Shown in pieces: positions 23,286-36,550 of a stretch of 64,000 nt of DNA. The position numbers and the translations under genes were made by a program. How positions within the stretch are numbered: the stretch's first letter is position 1; every line of letters begins with the position of its first letter. Source of the DNA: Calendula officinalis (taxonomy: Eukaryota > Streptophyta > Magnoliopsida > Asterales > Asteraceae); contig OY970834.1 of assembly GCA_963853835.1 (NCBI GenBank), positions 26,542,365-26,606,364 of the forward strand, given 5' to 3'. The notes below the pieces were generated by a model. That model did not search any database. It was given only the letters and a program-made list of their open reading frames with translations, and was not told the origin of the DNA.

Positions 23286-25577
23286 TGTAACATACGTGTT
23301 TTAAATCCAAGTATATTTATTGTTAAGTTCATTAGTAGTTGATAAATGATAAGGAATTAAGTCTTGATAGTTAAAATTTTGATAAAAAAATCTGTGTTTT
23401 GGGTATTAGATTAAGTGGTACAAGTTGAAAAGGAAGAAAAATCGAAATTTGCAGCCTTTTTGAGAGATAGCGGCGCTATCTTAGAGATAGCGGCGCTATC
23501 TTGTGCAAATAGAACAGCCACTCATTTTAGCCTTGGGTAAAACGCGAAAAATTTGGGAGATAGCGGCTCTATCTTAAAGATAGAGGCGCTAAAAAGCAAG
23601 GGAGGGCAAGATAGCGGCGCTATCTTGAAGATAGCGGCGCTATCTTGTGCAGATTAGACATAAAATCGGGATTTTTCCCCATTTCAGCCAAATTAACCTC
23701 TAGAACTTTCTCTTCTCGGTGTGGGGCGATTTTGGGCGATATTTGGTGCTTTTGGGCAGATTATAGCTAGAAATCAAAGGATTTTCATCTATTGTATTGA
23801 TAATTAAGGTAAATCATCATCCCTATCACCATGCATATGTATAAAATGATGTATTGAGTTAGTAGGTCATGAACCCTAGTTAGGGTTTGAGTTATGGAAC
23901 TGAAATTGATGATTGTAGACTATGTATAACTGATATTGAACTAGGAAATTGGAAGTTAGCATGTGATTATGCACTAGATGTATAGTTAGAAGTTTAGGGT
24001 TTTGGGGTTAATCACCAAATTTGGGAAATTGGTGATTAAGGGTCATATTAGTAGTGATTTTGAGCTTGTATATTGAATGAGATAAGTATAATTGTGATAG
24101 GTAAACAATTGGGAAATTGTGGTGATTGCATTGACCGGTGACATTGGAATTGTGGTTAAAGGAGTTCGTGGCTTGTGTTGGAAATTTCTTGATCCCAGGT
24201 GAGTTCATCTATGTACAACTGTATACTAGTAGTTATATATATCTAAATGCTACGTGTTTAATTGTTATTTGGTTTATTGTTATCACATATGCGATGCCTA
24301 GAACATTGAATTGGTAATTCTAGTGATTTGACTGAATATGATTAAATGAAGTTTGATTCATTAATAGACTTTTGCTATGTGTATTGACTTGTAAGAATAT
24401 AGTGAATATTTGTGGTATGCCTTGTGTATAATCTTTTGATAGATGTCATGATTGATGGAATATCCTTGTAGTGTCTCACTTGATATCGATTCATGTCCTA
24501 TGAATTCCTCGTGTTACGTCTCGGTTGGATTGCCCTAGTATGAGATTCATTTTTATTGATCCGGGTTGTGATAATCCTCTTGCTCCGGTCTCGTGGAGTT
24601 ATCGTTGTTATTGTTTCGTTTGATATCGGATATGAGTTACCCGTACGAATTCCTTGAGAGATGATTTCGTTTCGTGAGGACCCACGGCGGCTTGAGTATT
24701 ACTTTGTGTAATATGTTGAGCGGTGGACGCGGGAGTACCTGGCGGAGGAGTGGTATGGACCGTGGTGGTGAAGCTGGATCATGGACTCGGTTAGGGGTGC
24801 CTTGATCACCTTCATCGGCCTCATTCCCTAATGGCCTAAGGGGGAATGACGCACTTTGATTCGTTTGGATGGTATTGAGATCTCATTGATTCATGATGCG
24901 GTATTGTCTATCGGTTCCGGTGGTTAAGTGATGATTCTCGTGGAGTGTTGATTCGGTGATTGGTTCTCAATTGTGCTTATTATCTTGCAAACTCTTGTTG
25001 ATTCTTGCGGTATAGTTGTATTCTCAATGTCAGTCATTCAGTGATTCTTGTTGATCCCGGATAAGTGTTGATACTCGGCTATGACGGATTCTCGGTAAAT
25101 CTCATGTTAAGCTGTAAAGCTTCTCGGTCAGTTATGCATTGATGTGTACTTGCTATAATATGAATTACTTAAATAGTTTTATACCATTTTATATGTTATT
25201 ATTTCTCTGTTTTGTATATAATGCTAGTATTATTTTGTACTTTATGAACTCACTAAGCTCGTTGTAGCTTACCCGTTTAGTGGACTAACTTTTTATAGGA
25301 AAAGATAAGAGTAAGCATATAGGATCTTGAAGTTGATCGGAGGCTTAGATGTTATACTCCGGGCGTATATTTAGGTTTGTGGGAGTTGGGTAGTTTTGTA
25401 TTGATAATTTTCTTGTAGTTAGCTGGTTTGTATCCATAGTCTTTATTGGTAGTGAGATCTTAGTTCGTTTGTTGTATTTTGTATAGTTGTTATCTGTTTA
25501 GAATGGTTATTGTAATTAGATAGTTATTAGAAAGTTGTTCGTTTTGATTGGTGGGATTTCTTGACCCGGTCGTTGCA
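23286..25577 (+). repeat. 3' LTR (2,292 bp)
   Basis: Same length as the 5' LTR. The differences I found by eye are three in the first 60 bases, one near 25009 (GCGG for GCGA) and one near 25296 (TTATAGG for TTACAGG). The palindrome array is repeated at 23465-23645. Confidence 0.95.
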
Positions 25578-25582
25578 CTTGA

Positions 25583-25763
25583 GCCTAAAGATCGATTTAT
25601 ATAGAGTTGAAATAAACTCATCAGTTATCTTAATATATATTTTTTAAATATCTTTATGTAACATATTTATTTGAATATTTGACTTCTAATACTTTAATTG
25701 TTAGTTAGATAAACACTTAGCATAACAAAAATTCAATTAAAAATGATTTAAACCGTATTTTAG
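25583..25763. other. continuation of the copia LTR relic or AT-rich spacer
   Basis: Follows the second CTTGA. It should be the DNA that joined base 17498 before the insertion. No end of the older LTR is recognisable. Confidence 0.4.
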
Positions 25764-26530
25764 TTTTTTTTTTTTTTTGAACGGCTTCATTAAAAAACTA
25801 GCAAGATGCTAGAAGAACAATTACAAATAAAACAAGAAAATTATTAAAAACATGACATAGGACAAATACACCACGCCATCCATTGGTTGTTTAGCTTATT
25901 AGCTTTCGCCCTATTCTTTATCCAAAAATATGAATTGCTTTGGATTTCGCTAAAAATTAACGCTTCTCTTCCTTTTGTTGTTGATCCAAAAGTCTTCCCG
26001 TTGCGATATTTCCAAATGCTCCACATTAGGCATTGTATAGCGGCAGAAAAAGCTTTCTTTTTTTCGCCTACCAAACCAATGCTCGAGCCCCATAATACTA
26101 ATTGCCCCGTATTAAGAATGTCTTTTGTATCCACGCCCCACCATTTCCCGAACTCAGCAATTAATTTGGCCGAGAAAGAACAGTTCACAAATATGTGATC
26201 CTCGGTTTCTGGAAACACACCACAAACCATACAATCCGGTGATATGATTGGTATATTCCGATGGATTAAATTTGATTTACATGGGAGCCTGCCATTGTAG
26301 GCTTGCCATGCTAGAATCCCGATCTTCGTTGGTACCCACGAGCACCACGGGAAGTCTCCCTTGTCGGTTCTTTTTAGCATATGGTTATCGATCGCCTTTC
26401 TCATTGAGTTAACAGTGAACAAACCGTTTTGATTTAGTGCCCACTTTGTTCGATTGGCCGCCCCGTTTGTGTAATTTATGAACCAAGATTTGATGGGAAT
26501 GTTTATTTTATCAAGTGATTTATATATTTT
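25764..26530 (-). mobile_element. 5'-truncated LINE, 3' end
   Basis: On the minus strand the ORF ending at 25844 codes the zinc-binding reverse-transcriptase tail (zf-RVT, PF13966): a WVPTKIGILAWQA core, then CMVCGVFPETEDHIFVNCSFS. It is followed by about 80 bases of trailer and a poly-A tail seen as 15 T at 25764-25778. The upstream RT and endonuclease are absent, so this is a 5'-truncated insertion. The 5' edge is approximate and no clear target duplication was found. Confidence 0.85.
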
Positions 26531-27544
26531 TAATATATTAATATTTATGTGTATAGAAATGAGTACGGACAATTAAAAGTGGGAGGATTAACGGCAAAAA
26601 GAAGAGGGTGAGGAGGCATGTCTTCTCCTCGCCATTCCCAACTCCCTCACATTCATTTTTTCAAAACACACACACTCTCTCTCTCCCGTGCTTCAAGATT
26701 TCTCTTTCAAAAATCAAAACCCTAGATTTTGATCTTACGCTTTGCAATTACTCCGATTTGTCTTAAAAGTAGCAAAACACCAGATGAGATCTGAGACTGG
26801 GATTCGCAGACGACTAAATTGTTTATTCATTTATTGATTTGGTAGGTTCGAGTTATGATTTTTTGATGTTCACTTTCATCTTCTTTTTGTTTTAATGACA
26901 TTTAGATAGGATATTGATGTTGATATGAAATTATGAGTCTTCAACGTGTTGTCTCCTTCAATCACATCTTCAATTTGTCGTTATCAACCCTAGCTTTTTT
27001 TGAAATTGGAAAATCGATGTGGTGTTTGTAGCGAATACAGTAGCTGCATTATTTCACTGGTAGGAGTTGTCATCAAGTTCAATGTTTTTTTTTAGTATTT
27101 TCCTTATCGGAAATAGTATGTACTAATTTGACATCTAGGTTCAAAACTTAGCTTTGCTGAGTATCTAATTAGTTCATAATCTATGGTTTTCGAATTTATA
27201 CTTTTCAATTGTAGAAATTGTTTATCTGAGCAGCTAAAGTGAGCTACATGAACTGATCTAGTCTACAATTTTTGTAAATCGAGTGTATTTCATTGCTTGC
27301 TGCTGCAAGCAAATGTCTGAAACCCTAGCTCCTAGTTAGCAAATAGCTTTAGGTGAGAGAAATTTTCATTCTAAGACTAATTAGGGTTTTGATTGGGGAT
27401 GTTAGATTGAAAGCTGTATATATTGTTTTCAAGATTTACACCTGCATTGTTGGATTTACTTGTTGTCATGGTTACTTAACAGGTGCATTTTTGTTGAATA
27501 CTGTTTACTGTTTGGCAAAATATCTTTCAATCATATATGAGAAA
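26531..27544 (+). promoter_or_regulatory. promoter and 5' UTR of the TRM-like gene
   Basis: A CT-rich stretch with CACACACACTCTCTCTCTC (near 26668) and an AAACCCTAG box look like a plant transcription-start region and leader. Splice-like sites between 26830 and 27485 suggest at least one leader intron, with an AACAG acceptor just upstream of 27485. The exact start of transcription cannot be fixed. Confidence 0.45.
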
Positions 27545-30500
27545 ATGGAAGTTGAGAAACGAAGTTCAAAGGGTGGGTTTCTTCAGTTATTTGACTGGAA
27601 TGTTAAATCTCGAAAGAAGCTCTTCTCAAATAAACCTGATTTACCAGGTACACTAATTCTTTTTTCCTCTAATTGACTCTAAAAATGCTATTTTGGTAAT
27701 TTTAGTACTTATGGTTAATGGTTTGATATCTTTCAGAGAGTTCAAAACAAGGAAAAGAGAATTTTGATTTGGCTATATCCAGACTTCATCAGGTACAATC
27801 ATTTTTACTCTCATTTTGACTTAAATTTGAGATATTTAACAATTATTATTAACAATTAACATGATTATGGTTTATGATTTAAAAATATGTAGATGAATAT
27901 ACATGAGAGTATGCATGGTTCAAATAACAATGAAGAAAGTGGAACCAAAGCCCCTGGGGTAGTTGCTAGACTTATGGGATTAGATTCCTTACCAACTGTA
28001 GATACTTCTGATCCTAGTTTCAATCCATTTATTGATTCTCAATCTTTTAGACAAAATCTTAACCCTAGAATCACAAACGAACATCATTTTGATGACTATG
28101 GTATGCGAAATAAACTAGATGGTTTTACAAAGAATCCAGTTGAAGACCGATTACAAAGGTTGCAAAACCGACCAATTGAAAGATTTCAATCTGAAGTATT
28201 ACCTCCAAAATCAGCCAAATCTGTACCAATTACTCATAATAGAATGTTATCTCCTATTAAAAGTCCAGGATTTATTCTTTCAAAAAATGCAGCTTATATT
28301 ATGGAACAAGCTTCTAGAATGATTGAGCAAAGTCCCCAGTCAACTGTTCGGTCAACTGGTAATCCAAGATTTCCATCTTCTTTTGAGTCTTCTTCAATCC
28401 CTCTTAGAATCAAAGATTTAAAAGAGAGAATGGAATCTGCACAAAGAAATTCCAAATTTTCTGAAACATCACAAAGATCAAAAGCATACAGTCCTGTAAA
28501 TTCTACTAAATTACCGGCTCGTGAAAAAAGAAAATGTCAAACTGAAGTTGTGGTTTTAAAGCAAAATGTTGCAGGAAATTTGAAACAAAAGAATAAATTG
28601 GTTTCTCCTTCTACTCCAGTGAAGAATAATATTCAGAAATTAGAGGGAAGTACTTCAAGAAATAGGAGTAGCATGAAGCAAAAAGAAGATGATGTTAAAT
28701 CAGTCCAATTGGATAAAAAACAAAGAAATACACCAAAAAAGATGCAAAATAGACCAACAGCAAGCGGGACCCGTGAAGTGCTCACACAAAACAATCAAAA
28801 ACAGAATTCTGCATCCAGTAAAGACCGCACAAATTTAAAACCTAGGGTTCCTTACCAAAATGACAGAAAATTAGCTTCAACATCAAAAAAATCTGTTGAA
28901 AAAACGTCTGAAACTGGAAATGAAAAAAGAAAGAATTTTTCCGGAAAGAGAAGGCCAACTGATGGTGATATTATTCTTGATGGAAGTAATAATAATAATA
29001 ATAATAATTTATTAATTAAGGAAAAAGAAAGGTCTGTAAAATGTAATATAACCATAGATGGATCTTCAAATTGGGAATCTGTTAACCGAAAAAATGGGAT
29101 GGATGTTGTGTCGTTTACTTTTACTTCCCCAATTAAAAAACCGGTTTCTGAATCTGAGTTGACTGGTCAATCGTCAACAAAGAATCGATGTCTTAAGTTT
29201 CAAGATGAACAAATTGATAATTTTGGGACACCTGTGATTGATAGTGATGCTTTGAGTGTTCTGTTGGAACAAAAATTGAAAGAATTGTCTTCTTTAGTTG
29301 AGACTTCAAAATCTGGTTCTGAAATGGTTGGATCTAAGGATAAAAGTGTCATTTTACATGGTTCTGATGTTTCTTTAGTTGATCAGATGTTGGTGAAAGA
29401 TAAACCAGAATTGCAGGTATTATTCATAACTTTATTATTTATATCATACAGTTAGTTAGTTTATCTCTTGCTCATAATTTAATTTAGAAGAAATCATTTA
29501 ATTAATATGCATTTAATCGGGGTGAGAAAAATATCTTGGTGAATGACTATTGGAAATAAGTTTTATTTTATTTTATTTTCAGGGAGTTGAAGTGACAGAA
29601 TGTGACAGCAACAGTGAAACTTATGAAAATGGAATAAAACATCAGAATCAGAATAGTTGTACAAGCCCAAGTCTAGAAGAACACTCTTTATCAGATGATA
29701 GTTGCATCACATCTAACAGTACAACCACCTTAACAAGCAACGGTAACTATACTTAATCTTTTTTTTTACTAAAATAATGGTCTCATTAACACGTGAAACA
29801 ATTTTATAATTTTTTCCCCCAACAATGTACATTAATTAGAGGTGGTAATTTGGACCTTATTATGGGTAAACAGGTCGATTTGGATCACACTTTGCCTCTT
29901 AACACATCATATAGCCACAATTTATATAATTCTCTAGAAATTAAATTGGGTTAAGAGTCACCTAAAAGTTTAATTTAAACACATAATGCACCTAGATTAT
30001 TTTATTTCAAAAAAATAGATTATCATTGTAATAAATTTAGTTTCTATAATCATATTTAATTTATAGTATAATTGCCATGAAAGGTAACCAAAAATCTCAA
30101 ATTTGACAAAGTGTGTACCAAAAATTTTCTCGCTCATCAAAACAAATGGAAGTTTATCTTTTTTAATATTTAGGGTAATTTGGCCAAACTTGAACTATAT
30201 TTGAGTCCCTAAATTTGTTAAAATTGAACTTTTACTTATATACTATATATTTGTCAAAAATTATACTTTCACTTCTAAATTTGCTGAAAATTGAAAATCA
30301 ACTCCTCTTTGAGCGATAAAATCTTTAGTAACCCATATTGTTAAATTTGAGATCTTTAATTTTCATAAGGTGTTTGCAGGTCAGCCTAGCGCGACCCATT
30401 TTGACCCGTACAAGAAATTACGGGTTTTGACCCGTTACCCAACCCACCTGTTTTTCCGGTTGAACAATTCTGGTAATTAGAAATATATTAACATTATGAA

Positions 30501-31100
30501 TGCTTCTTTTCAGGAAACAAGAATTACATGTCTGCAAGAAACATGGAACTTTTAGCAGAAGAAATAGAATTACAATTACAAGATTCTGCAACATCTTTTC
30601 CCACCTCCATATTTGAATTCATATCAATGTCAAAATGGTCATCACAACCAGAATTCGAATACATAAAAGAATTACTCAATTATGCAGAATTAACATTAAA
30701 TAATTCTGCATTAGATATTAATATATTCGATCAACTCGAGGACCAAAACAAAAACATGGACCCGTTCTTGAAGATACAAAGGAGGTCTTTATTCGATTGT
30801 GTAAGCATGTGTTTGGAGAATAGGCGTGCACGTGCTTTTAATGGAAGCTCTCAAGAATGGTCAAAATGGTCAACCATGTTTCAAAAGAAGGATTTATTAG
30901 CAGAAGAAATACAAAAAGAGATATTTAGTTGGACAAATATGGAAGATTTAAATGTTGATGACGTGGTTGAGAAGGATATGAGTACTGGAAATGGGAAATG
31001 GTTGGATTTTGAAAGTGAAGCTTTGGAAGAAGGCGTTGTGATTGAAAATGATATGTTAAATGTGTTGATTGATGAATTAGTAGCTGATTTTTTGTCTTAA
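27545..31100 (+). CDS. VARLMGL/DUF4378 protein, TRM (TON1-recruiting) family-like
   Basis: Five coding exons with GT/AG junctions keep one frame: 27545-27647, 27737-27792, 27893-29416, 29583-29742 and 30514-31100. They give 809 aa. The N-terminus (SSKGGFLQLFDWNVKSRKK) and an APGVVARLMGLDSLP motif at about residues 73-87 are the signature of the DUF3741/VARLMGL family. The last 190 residues are the DUF4378 domain, ending DELVADFLS. Most of the middle is Ser/Lys/Asn-rich and probably disordered, with a poly-Asn run from an (AAT)n tract near 28988. Arabidopsis TRM proteins act on cortical microtubules, and some carry TON1- and PP2A-binding motifs; the N-terminus recalls TRM6/7/8, from memory. 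I start at 27545 because the open frame upstream is unlike the family. Membership is firm; the subgroup is not. Confidence 0.88.
29834..30475. repeat. possible hAT-like insertion in intron 4 of the TRM-like gene
   Basis: GAGGTGGTAATTTGG at the left faces ACCCAACCCACCTG near the right. TAATTAGA occurs on both sides (near 29836 and 30474). GACCCGT and GACCCAT words resemble common plant MITE interiors. The ends do not match well enough to be sure. Confidence 0.3.
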
Positions 31101-32810
31101 TTTCTTAATTAAAACTACTGAGATGAAACAATGTTGCTAGAATGCCTCATAACATTATATTGCATCTTTTATCTGTTTAAATTAAGTTGTACCTAATGAA
31201 TGGTTGATGTATATGTTTGGTTTATAAGTACAAGATCCGGAGCATATGGTACAACGTGATCATGCTATGAAATAGTCATGCTGTTCACACTAGGTGTCAC
31301 AGTTGCCACTAGAGATTAACTAAAAATGTATCAAAAAACCGACTTAATCAAACTCGACTGCCAATAAATCTCGAGTCACATTATTATGTGACATGTTATC
31401 GCGTTACACGTAATCGTATAAAATTATAAAGCACAAGACATGCATTGTGGTAGTGTCGATTTATCTTAATTATGTGTCTCAATTGGTTAGTCTAAATATT
31501 GTTGGGTGGGCCAATTGTTGTTATGCAAACTAATATCTTTTTAACATATTATATAGATTAGTTATATTTGTCATGTATACCACTAATTCTTTTGGGGGGT
31601 ACGCCATGGCAAACCCTACCATCCATGTGCCTAGGACCCCTTTGGTCCACTTGCATAAATTGTCTACCAATCTTGATTAAACCGATATAAATTTTATCTT
31701 ATACGTCATAAACATAAGCAATAAAACTTTAATCTTGACATATTTTAAGTATATTAGACAACATTAAGAAGACTATTTATAATTATAAAACAATTGTTAA
31801 CATTTTCTATAAGGATAATACGTAACGATCATGGTTAGAAAAACAACTTAGCAGTATATATGTAATTCAAAACCTTTTAAGTGACTTTTACCCACATTAA
31901 CATGTATCTAGAGGTAAGAGTGCTTGAAATGATCTTATAGAGATAATAAATTTGATCTCTTTCATAGGTAAACATATACTAGATGACAATAATAAGATTT
32001 AGAAACGAGCACGCAACTTATCGCGTACAATACACCGTGAATAAAATTTCACTACCCTGGAGAAATTTGTTATAAACGGGAATACATTAAAAAAAGTTTA
32101 GCCATTTGCCTAATTTATTTTTGGCTAAAGTTATTAATATCAGATGTTTGATATGTTAGGAATAATATGTAATTCAAATGACTTGTTTAAAGCAAGCAAG
32201 TCAAAATTATCATTTACATGAACAAGCTTTTTTTGCCCGTTGAAACTGACAATTAGTTAGTAATTAACGGATTTCAAATTCTTATTGTAATACATATAGT
32301 CATATAGTATAATACTTTAATGCGTAGTGTTGTATGTGTGGGGAGCGGGGAGCCACACATAAATGTAAATTACTAGTTGTAGGGATGTCGCTCCATAATT
32401 TTAGGGATAAAAAGAAGTGCAATGTCAAATTGATAACTAAAAGCATCTTAAAATGCTAAACTCTAATTATATCACTTACAAACTTAACATTAAAACTTGT
32501 GCGGCCCCAGTTTCAATATTTATGTCAAACACTGACATTTCTTTAAATCAAAAGTGAGATACTATTACTTTAAGAGATTAGTAATAAAACTAAAGCACAA
32601 ATCTTAACTACAATACGAATTAACTTGTACTGAAAAAGAGAGTTATTGTTGAAATGTAAAGACGAACTATGTTGAATGAATTTTAAACTCTTATTTCATT
32701 ATTGCCCCTCTAGAGCGCTTGATGTCACTCGTCAAATTACTGATAAAAGGCATTTGGCAACGTCAAACCAATACAATCAGTGTCGCCAAAATTTGATCAA
32801 TAATTAAAAG
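31101..32810. other. spacer 3' of the TRM-like gene
   Basis: AT-rich, including the 3' UTR of the gene in its first few hundred bases. No other gene, RNA or repeat recognised. Confidence 0.55.
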
Positions 32811-32913
32811 TTAAGAACTTGGCGGATCTTTTTATTGGAAACGGCAAATATATTATAACCACGCTTAGCAAGAAGCTAAGAGCAAAAAACAAAAGTACAA
32901 GAGATCAAAGTTA

Positions 32914-35900
32914 TTACAGAGACATAAAAGGAGACACACTCCAATCGACCCAATTACATGAAAGTTTACTCCTATGTTTCATCCATGTGAATGATGTTGA
33001 AATAACTTCTCCCGCAATCACCGTATAAGGCTTGTGTATATCATTAAACATCACATCATTCCTGGCTTTCCAAATGCACCAAAGCTAACATTGAATTATC
33101 ATTGATAGCAACTTCTTCCTTTTGGGACAATTCCCCCATACCGATCCGTATTCTATAAGATCTACTACCGAGTTAAATAGGGGTAATGGGATTATACACC
33201 ATTTAAAAATCCATGCTAACACATTGGCCGCAAATGGACAGCTAATGAAGATATGCTCAACATCTTCGTCCCCTTGATTACATAATTTGCAAGCGATAGA
33301 ACCGATGGAAATACCTCTTTTTTCCAAGTTTTTGGTGACAGATATGCGATCCAACCCAACACTCCATACAAAACATTTTACCTTTGGAGGAACCATTGAT
33401 ACCCATGGCATATTGACATAACCTTCGGTTGTTAATTTTAAATCTATCCATTGCCTAAAGTGATGTACCGTAAAGGAGCCGTCCATTGAAAGCTTGCACA
33501 CCAAACTGTCTCGATCATTGTTCAGTCTAATTCCCGAGAGCATGTGAATTAACGAGCAAAATTCATTTACAATGGACTGATCATTAAATCCGTGTGACCA
33601 TTCCCATGCAAAACCCGATCCAGTAATACGATCTGCAACACAACAAGACTTGGATTTCTCCAAGGTGTATAAATTCGGGAACAAGCACTGTAAAGTGCCA
33701 TTCCCAATCCATAAATCTTTCCAAAACTTAATTTTCTTACCCGAACCGAGACGAAGATAAAAAGCATCAAAGAAATCATAACCGATATTGGTAAGTTCCG
33801 ATGAGACTCTACCAATGTTACGCCAAGTACCACTTGATGCATTAGACACAATGACATGAAACGGTTTTGATTTCAACTTGTGGATCGCCGAGATAACGTT
33901 ACACCAAATACTTTGTTTTTCCTCTCTTAATCGCCACCACTATTTAGATAGAAGCGCTAAGTTTTGAGCTTTCAAGGACCCGACTCCTAATCCGCCACGT
34001 TCTTTTGATGCTAAAATAGTGGACCATGCAACCCAACAAATCTTGTTATTTGTTTCGTTTCCACCCCATAGAAATCTTCTCCGGATTTGTTCAAGATTGT
34101 CAATGACACATGACGTGGCTTTAAATAATGAGAAATAATATAGAGGCAAGCTACTTAGAACCGATTTGATTAGAGTAAGCCGCCCACCAAAAGATAGATT
34201 AGATGCTTTCCACCCGGATAATTTTGATTGAAAACGATTAATAATTGGTGCCCAATTCTTTTTTAAGTTCATATTAGCTCCCACCGGTACGCCAAGATAT
34301 GTGAATGGTAGTGAATCGGAGACACAACCAAGAGTGTGTGCCCAATTTTTTACTTGTGTTGGCGAAACACCAACGCCGAATATTTTTGACTTATGAAAGT
34401 TGACTTTTAAACCGGAAGATGCATGGAAGCACCTCAAGATTCTAGCAAGGTTGGCCATGTTGGTGCCCGTCCCTTCTCCGACAAAAATCGCATCATCCGC
34501 ATAAAATAAATGCGATATATTTGGCCCGTTTGTACCGATTTTTTGACCCCGAAATAAATTTTTCTCACATGCCGTTTTCATTGCTACATCGAGGCCTTCC
34601 ATAGCAATAATAAAAAGGAAAGGAGAAAGTGGATCGCCTTGTCTCACCCCTTTTGTGATATGGAATTCTTTCGTTGGAGACCCATTAATAAGGACCGATG
34701 TGTAAGATGATGCTAAACAGCCCCGTATCCAACTGCGCCACTTTTGACCAAAATTCATTTGAGCCATCACCGAGTCTAAGTAACCCCAATGAACGGAGTC
34801 AAAGGCCTTGTCAAAATCCACTTTAAACATGAACATTTCTCTTTTAGTACGTTTTGCCCAAGAGCATAGTTCATTAATAACGAGAGGGCCTTCCAAAATA
34901 TTCCTACCATTGACATAAGCCGATTGCGATTCCCCAATCACATGATCTATTACAGATTTTAGCCTAAAAGATAATGCTTTGGCCAAAATCTTGTACATAC
35001 AACCAATTAAAGATATAGGATGAAAATCACATAGGTTTACCGGGTCTTCTATCTTTGGCAATAAGGTGATAAATGATGAGTTGCAACCCCTTGAGATCAC
35101 GCCAGAATGCTCGAAATTGACAACAAAATTCATTAAATCGTTGACCAGGAGATCGAAGTGGGCTTTAATGAATTTAAGTGTAAACCCGTCGGGCCCCGGA
35201 GCCTTCTCACCACCACATGCCCAAACGGCCCTTTTAATCTCGCCCAATGTGAATGGAATTTCAATAGAGGAACACTGTTGATCCGATAATTTGGAGAACA
35301 GGGAGCTTGAAAAAGCCGGTCTCACCTGCCGAGACTCGGTGAACTTTGCAGAAAAAAATGGTAACGCTTCCTCCTTGATTTCGATTGGATTAGTGACCCA
35401 CATCCCATTGATCGATAGGCCGTTGATGCGGTTGTTCCTATTTTTGCTTTTTAGAATGTCGTGAAAGAAAGAACTGTTTTCATCTCCGTCTATAAGCCAC
35501 TTGATATGAGACCGTTGTTTTAAATCCATCTTCTTAAAATTTTCTAGTTCCGCCAATTTGATCTTGCCTTTTTCAACAGATTCCTTTTCTGAATCAGTTA
35601 AAGGACGTGATTCAATAATTGAATCAAAATCAGTGAGCATGGTTTTAATATCTTTCAATTCTCCGTTTTCTCTAATATATTCAATACTTCTCCACCCTTT
35701 GATAGCGATTTTGATGTGTTTAAGTTTTGCTGCCAAAATAAGATCGGCTGGACCATAACCAACAAAAGAAGCGCATGCGTTGATCACTAAATCTTTGAAA
35801 CCATCTCTTAAGAGCCACGAATTATAAAAACGAAATGGAGGTGGCCCAAAGTCAACCACCTGATTTCAAAGTGTGATAGGAGAGTGATCAGAATGCTCAC

Positions 35901-36545
35901 GAGGGAGAGCCGTGACTACCGACCTTGGTTGAGCGACCAAGAAGTTTGCACATACTAATATGCGGTCCAGTTTGCTAAGTTTTCTGCAATTCGGGCTTAA
36001 GTATGTGAACCGCCTACCACCCATACTAAACTCTTTTAATCCAGCCAAGTTAATAAAGTTATTAAGGGCGTTGGCAGAGGATTGACAGAATGATGAATTG
36101 ACCCTCTCATCGGACCGTCTAACCGAGTTTAAATCACCAAACATTATCCAAGTACCCGGTAGAGAATTTTTTAGATCTATCAATTCTGCCCATAACCGTC
36201 TTTTTTCTGATAATGACTGTGGGGCATAAATATTGACAATATAAGTATTACCGCTAAAACCATTCCATTCACCACCTACTGTTAAATAATAACGTGATTT
36301 TTTGCAAAAAGTGCAATTGAAAATCCCGGGATTCCAAATGCAAACAATTCCACCAGACCTGCCCATTGAATTGACGAATTCATAATTAAAGTCGTTGTTA
36401 CCCCAGCACACACGAACATCAATTTTACTGGAATCCGTAGTATGAGTCTCTTGTAACCCGATGAAATTTAGTTTGTGATCGATCTTCAATTTCCTGACCC
36501 AATCGATTTTGTGAGTTTCACTCACCCCCTTATGTTTAAAGACAT
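32914..36545 (-). pseudogene. LINE ORF2, endonuclease and reverse transcriptase
   Basis: The start near 36545 is separated from the rest by a frameshift at a run of five G (36525-36529). From there one frame runs to a TAA at 32914-32916 with three premature stops: TGA 35866-35868, TAG 33940-33942 (in a Trp-rich motif) and TAG 33085-33087. Domains in order are an apurinic-type endonuclease (LQETHT, FGDLNSVRR, SDHSPI), a non-LTR RT (KAPGPDGFTLKF, FKVDFDKAFDSVHW, GVRQGDPLSPFLF, catalytic FYADD) and the zf-RVT zinc-binding tail. These cut the target and copy the RNA in place. No RNase H domain is visible. Confidence 0.92.
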
Positions 36546-36550
36546 GAGAT

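Larger units (their letters stand above)
17499..25577 (+). mobile_element. non-autonomous Ty3/gypsy-type LTR retrotransposon, TSD CTTGA
   Basis: Two direct LTRs of exactly 2,292 bases (17499-19790 and 23286-25577) begin TGTAAC and end GTTGCA. The 5-bp duplication CTTGA is exact at 17494-17498 and 25578-25582. The initiator-Met primer site TGGTATCAGAGC and a purine-rich tract are in place. The 3,495-base interior has only broken gag and protease traces and no RT, RNase H or integrase that I can find. By eye the LTRs differ at only about five positions, so the insertion is recent and must have been mobilised in trans. Confidence 0.93.

Noticed and set aside
27353..27544. Earlier ATG for the TRM-like protein at 27353
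   Set aside because: The added 64 residues are unlike the family, whose N-terminus matches the ATG at 27545, and an acceptor-like AACAG lies between the two.
33567..33857. Separate 96-codon minus-strand ORF
   Set aside because: It overlaps LINE ORF2 in another frame and has no family features.
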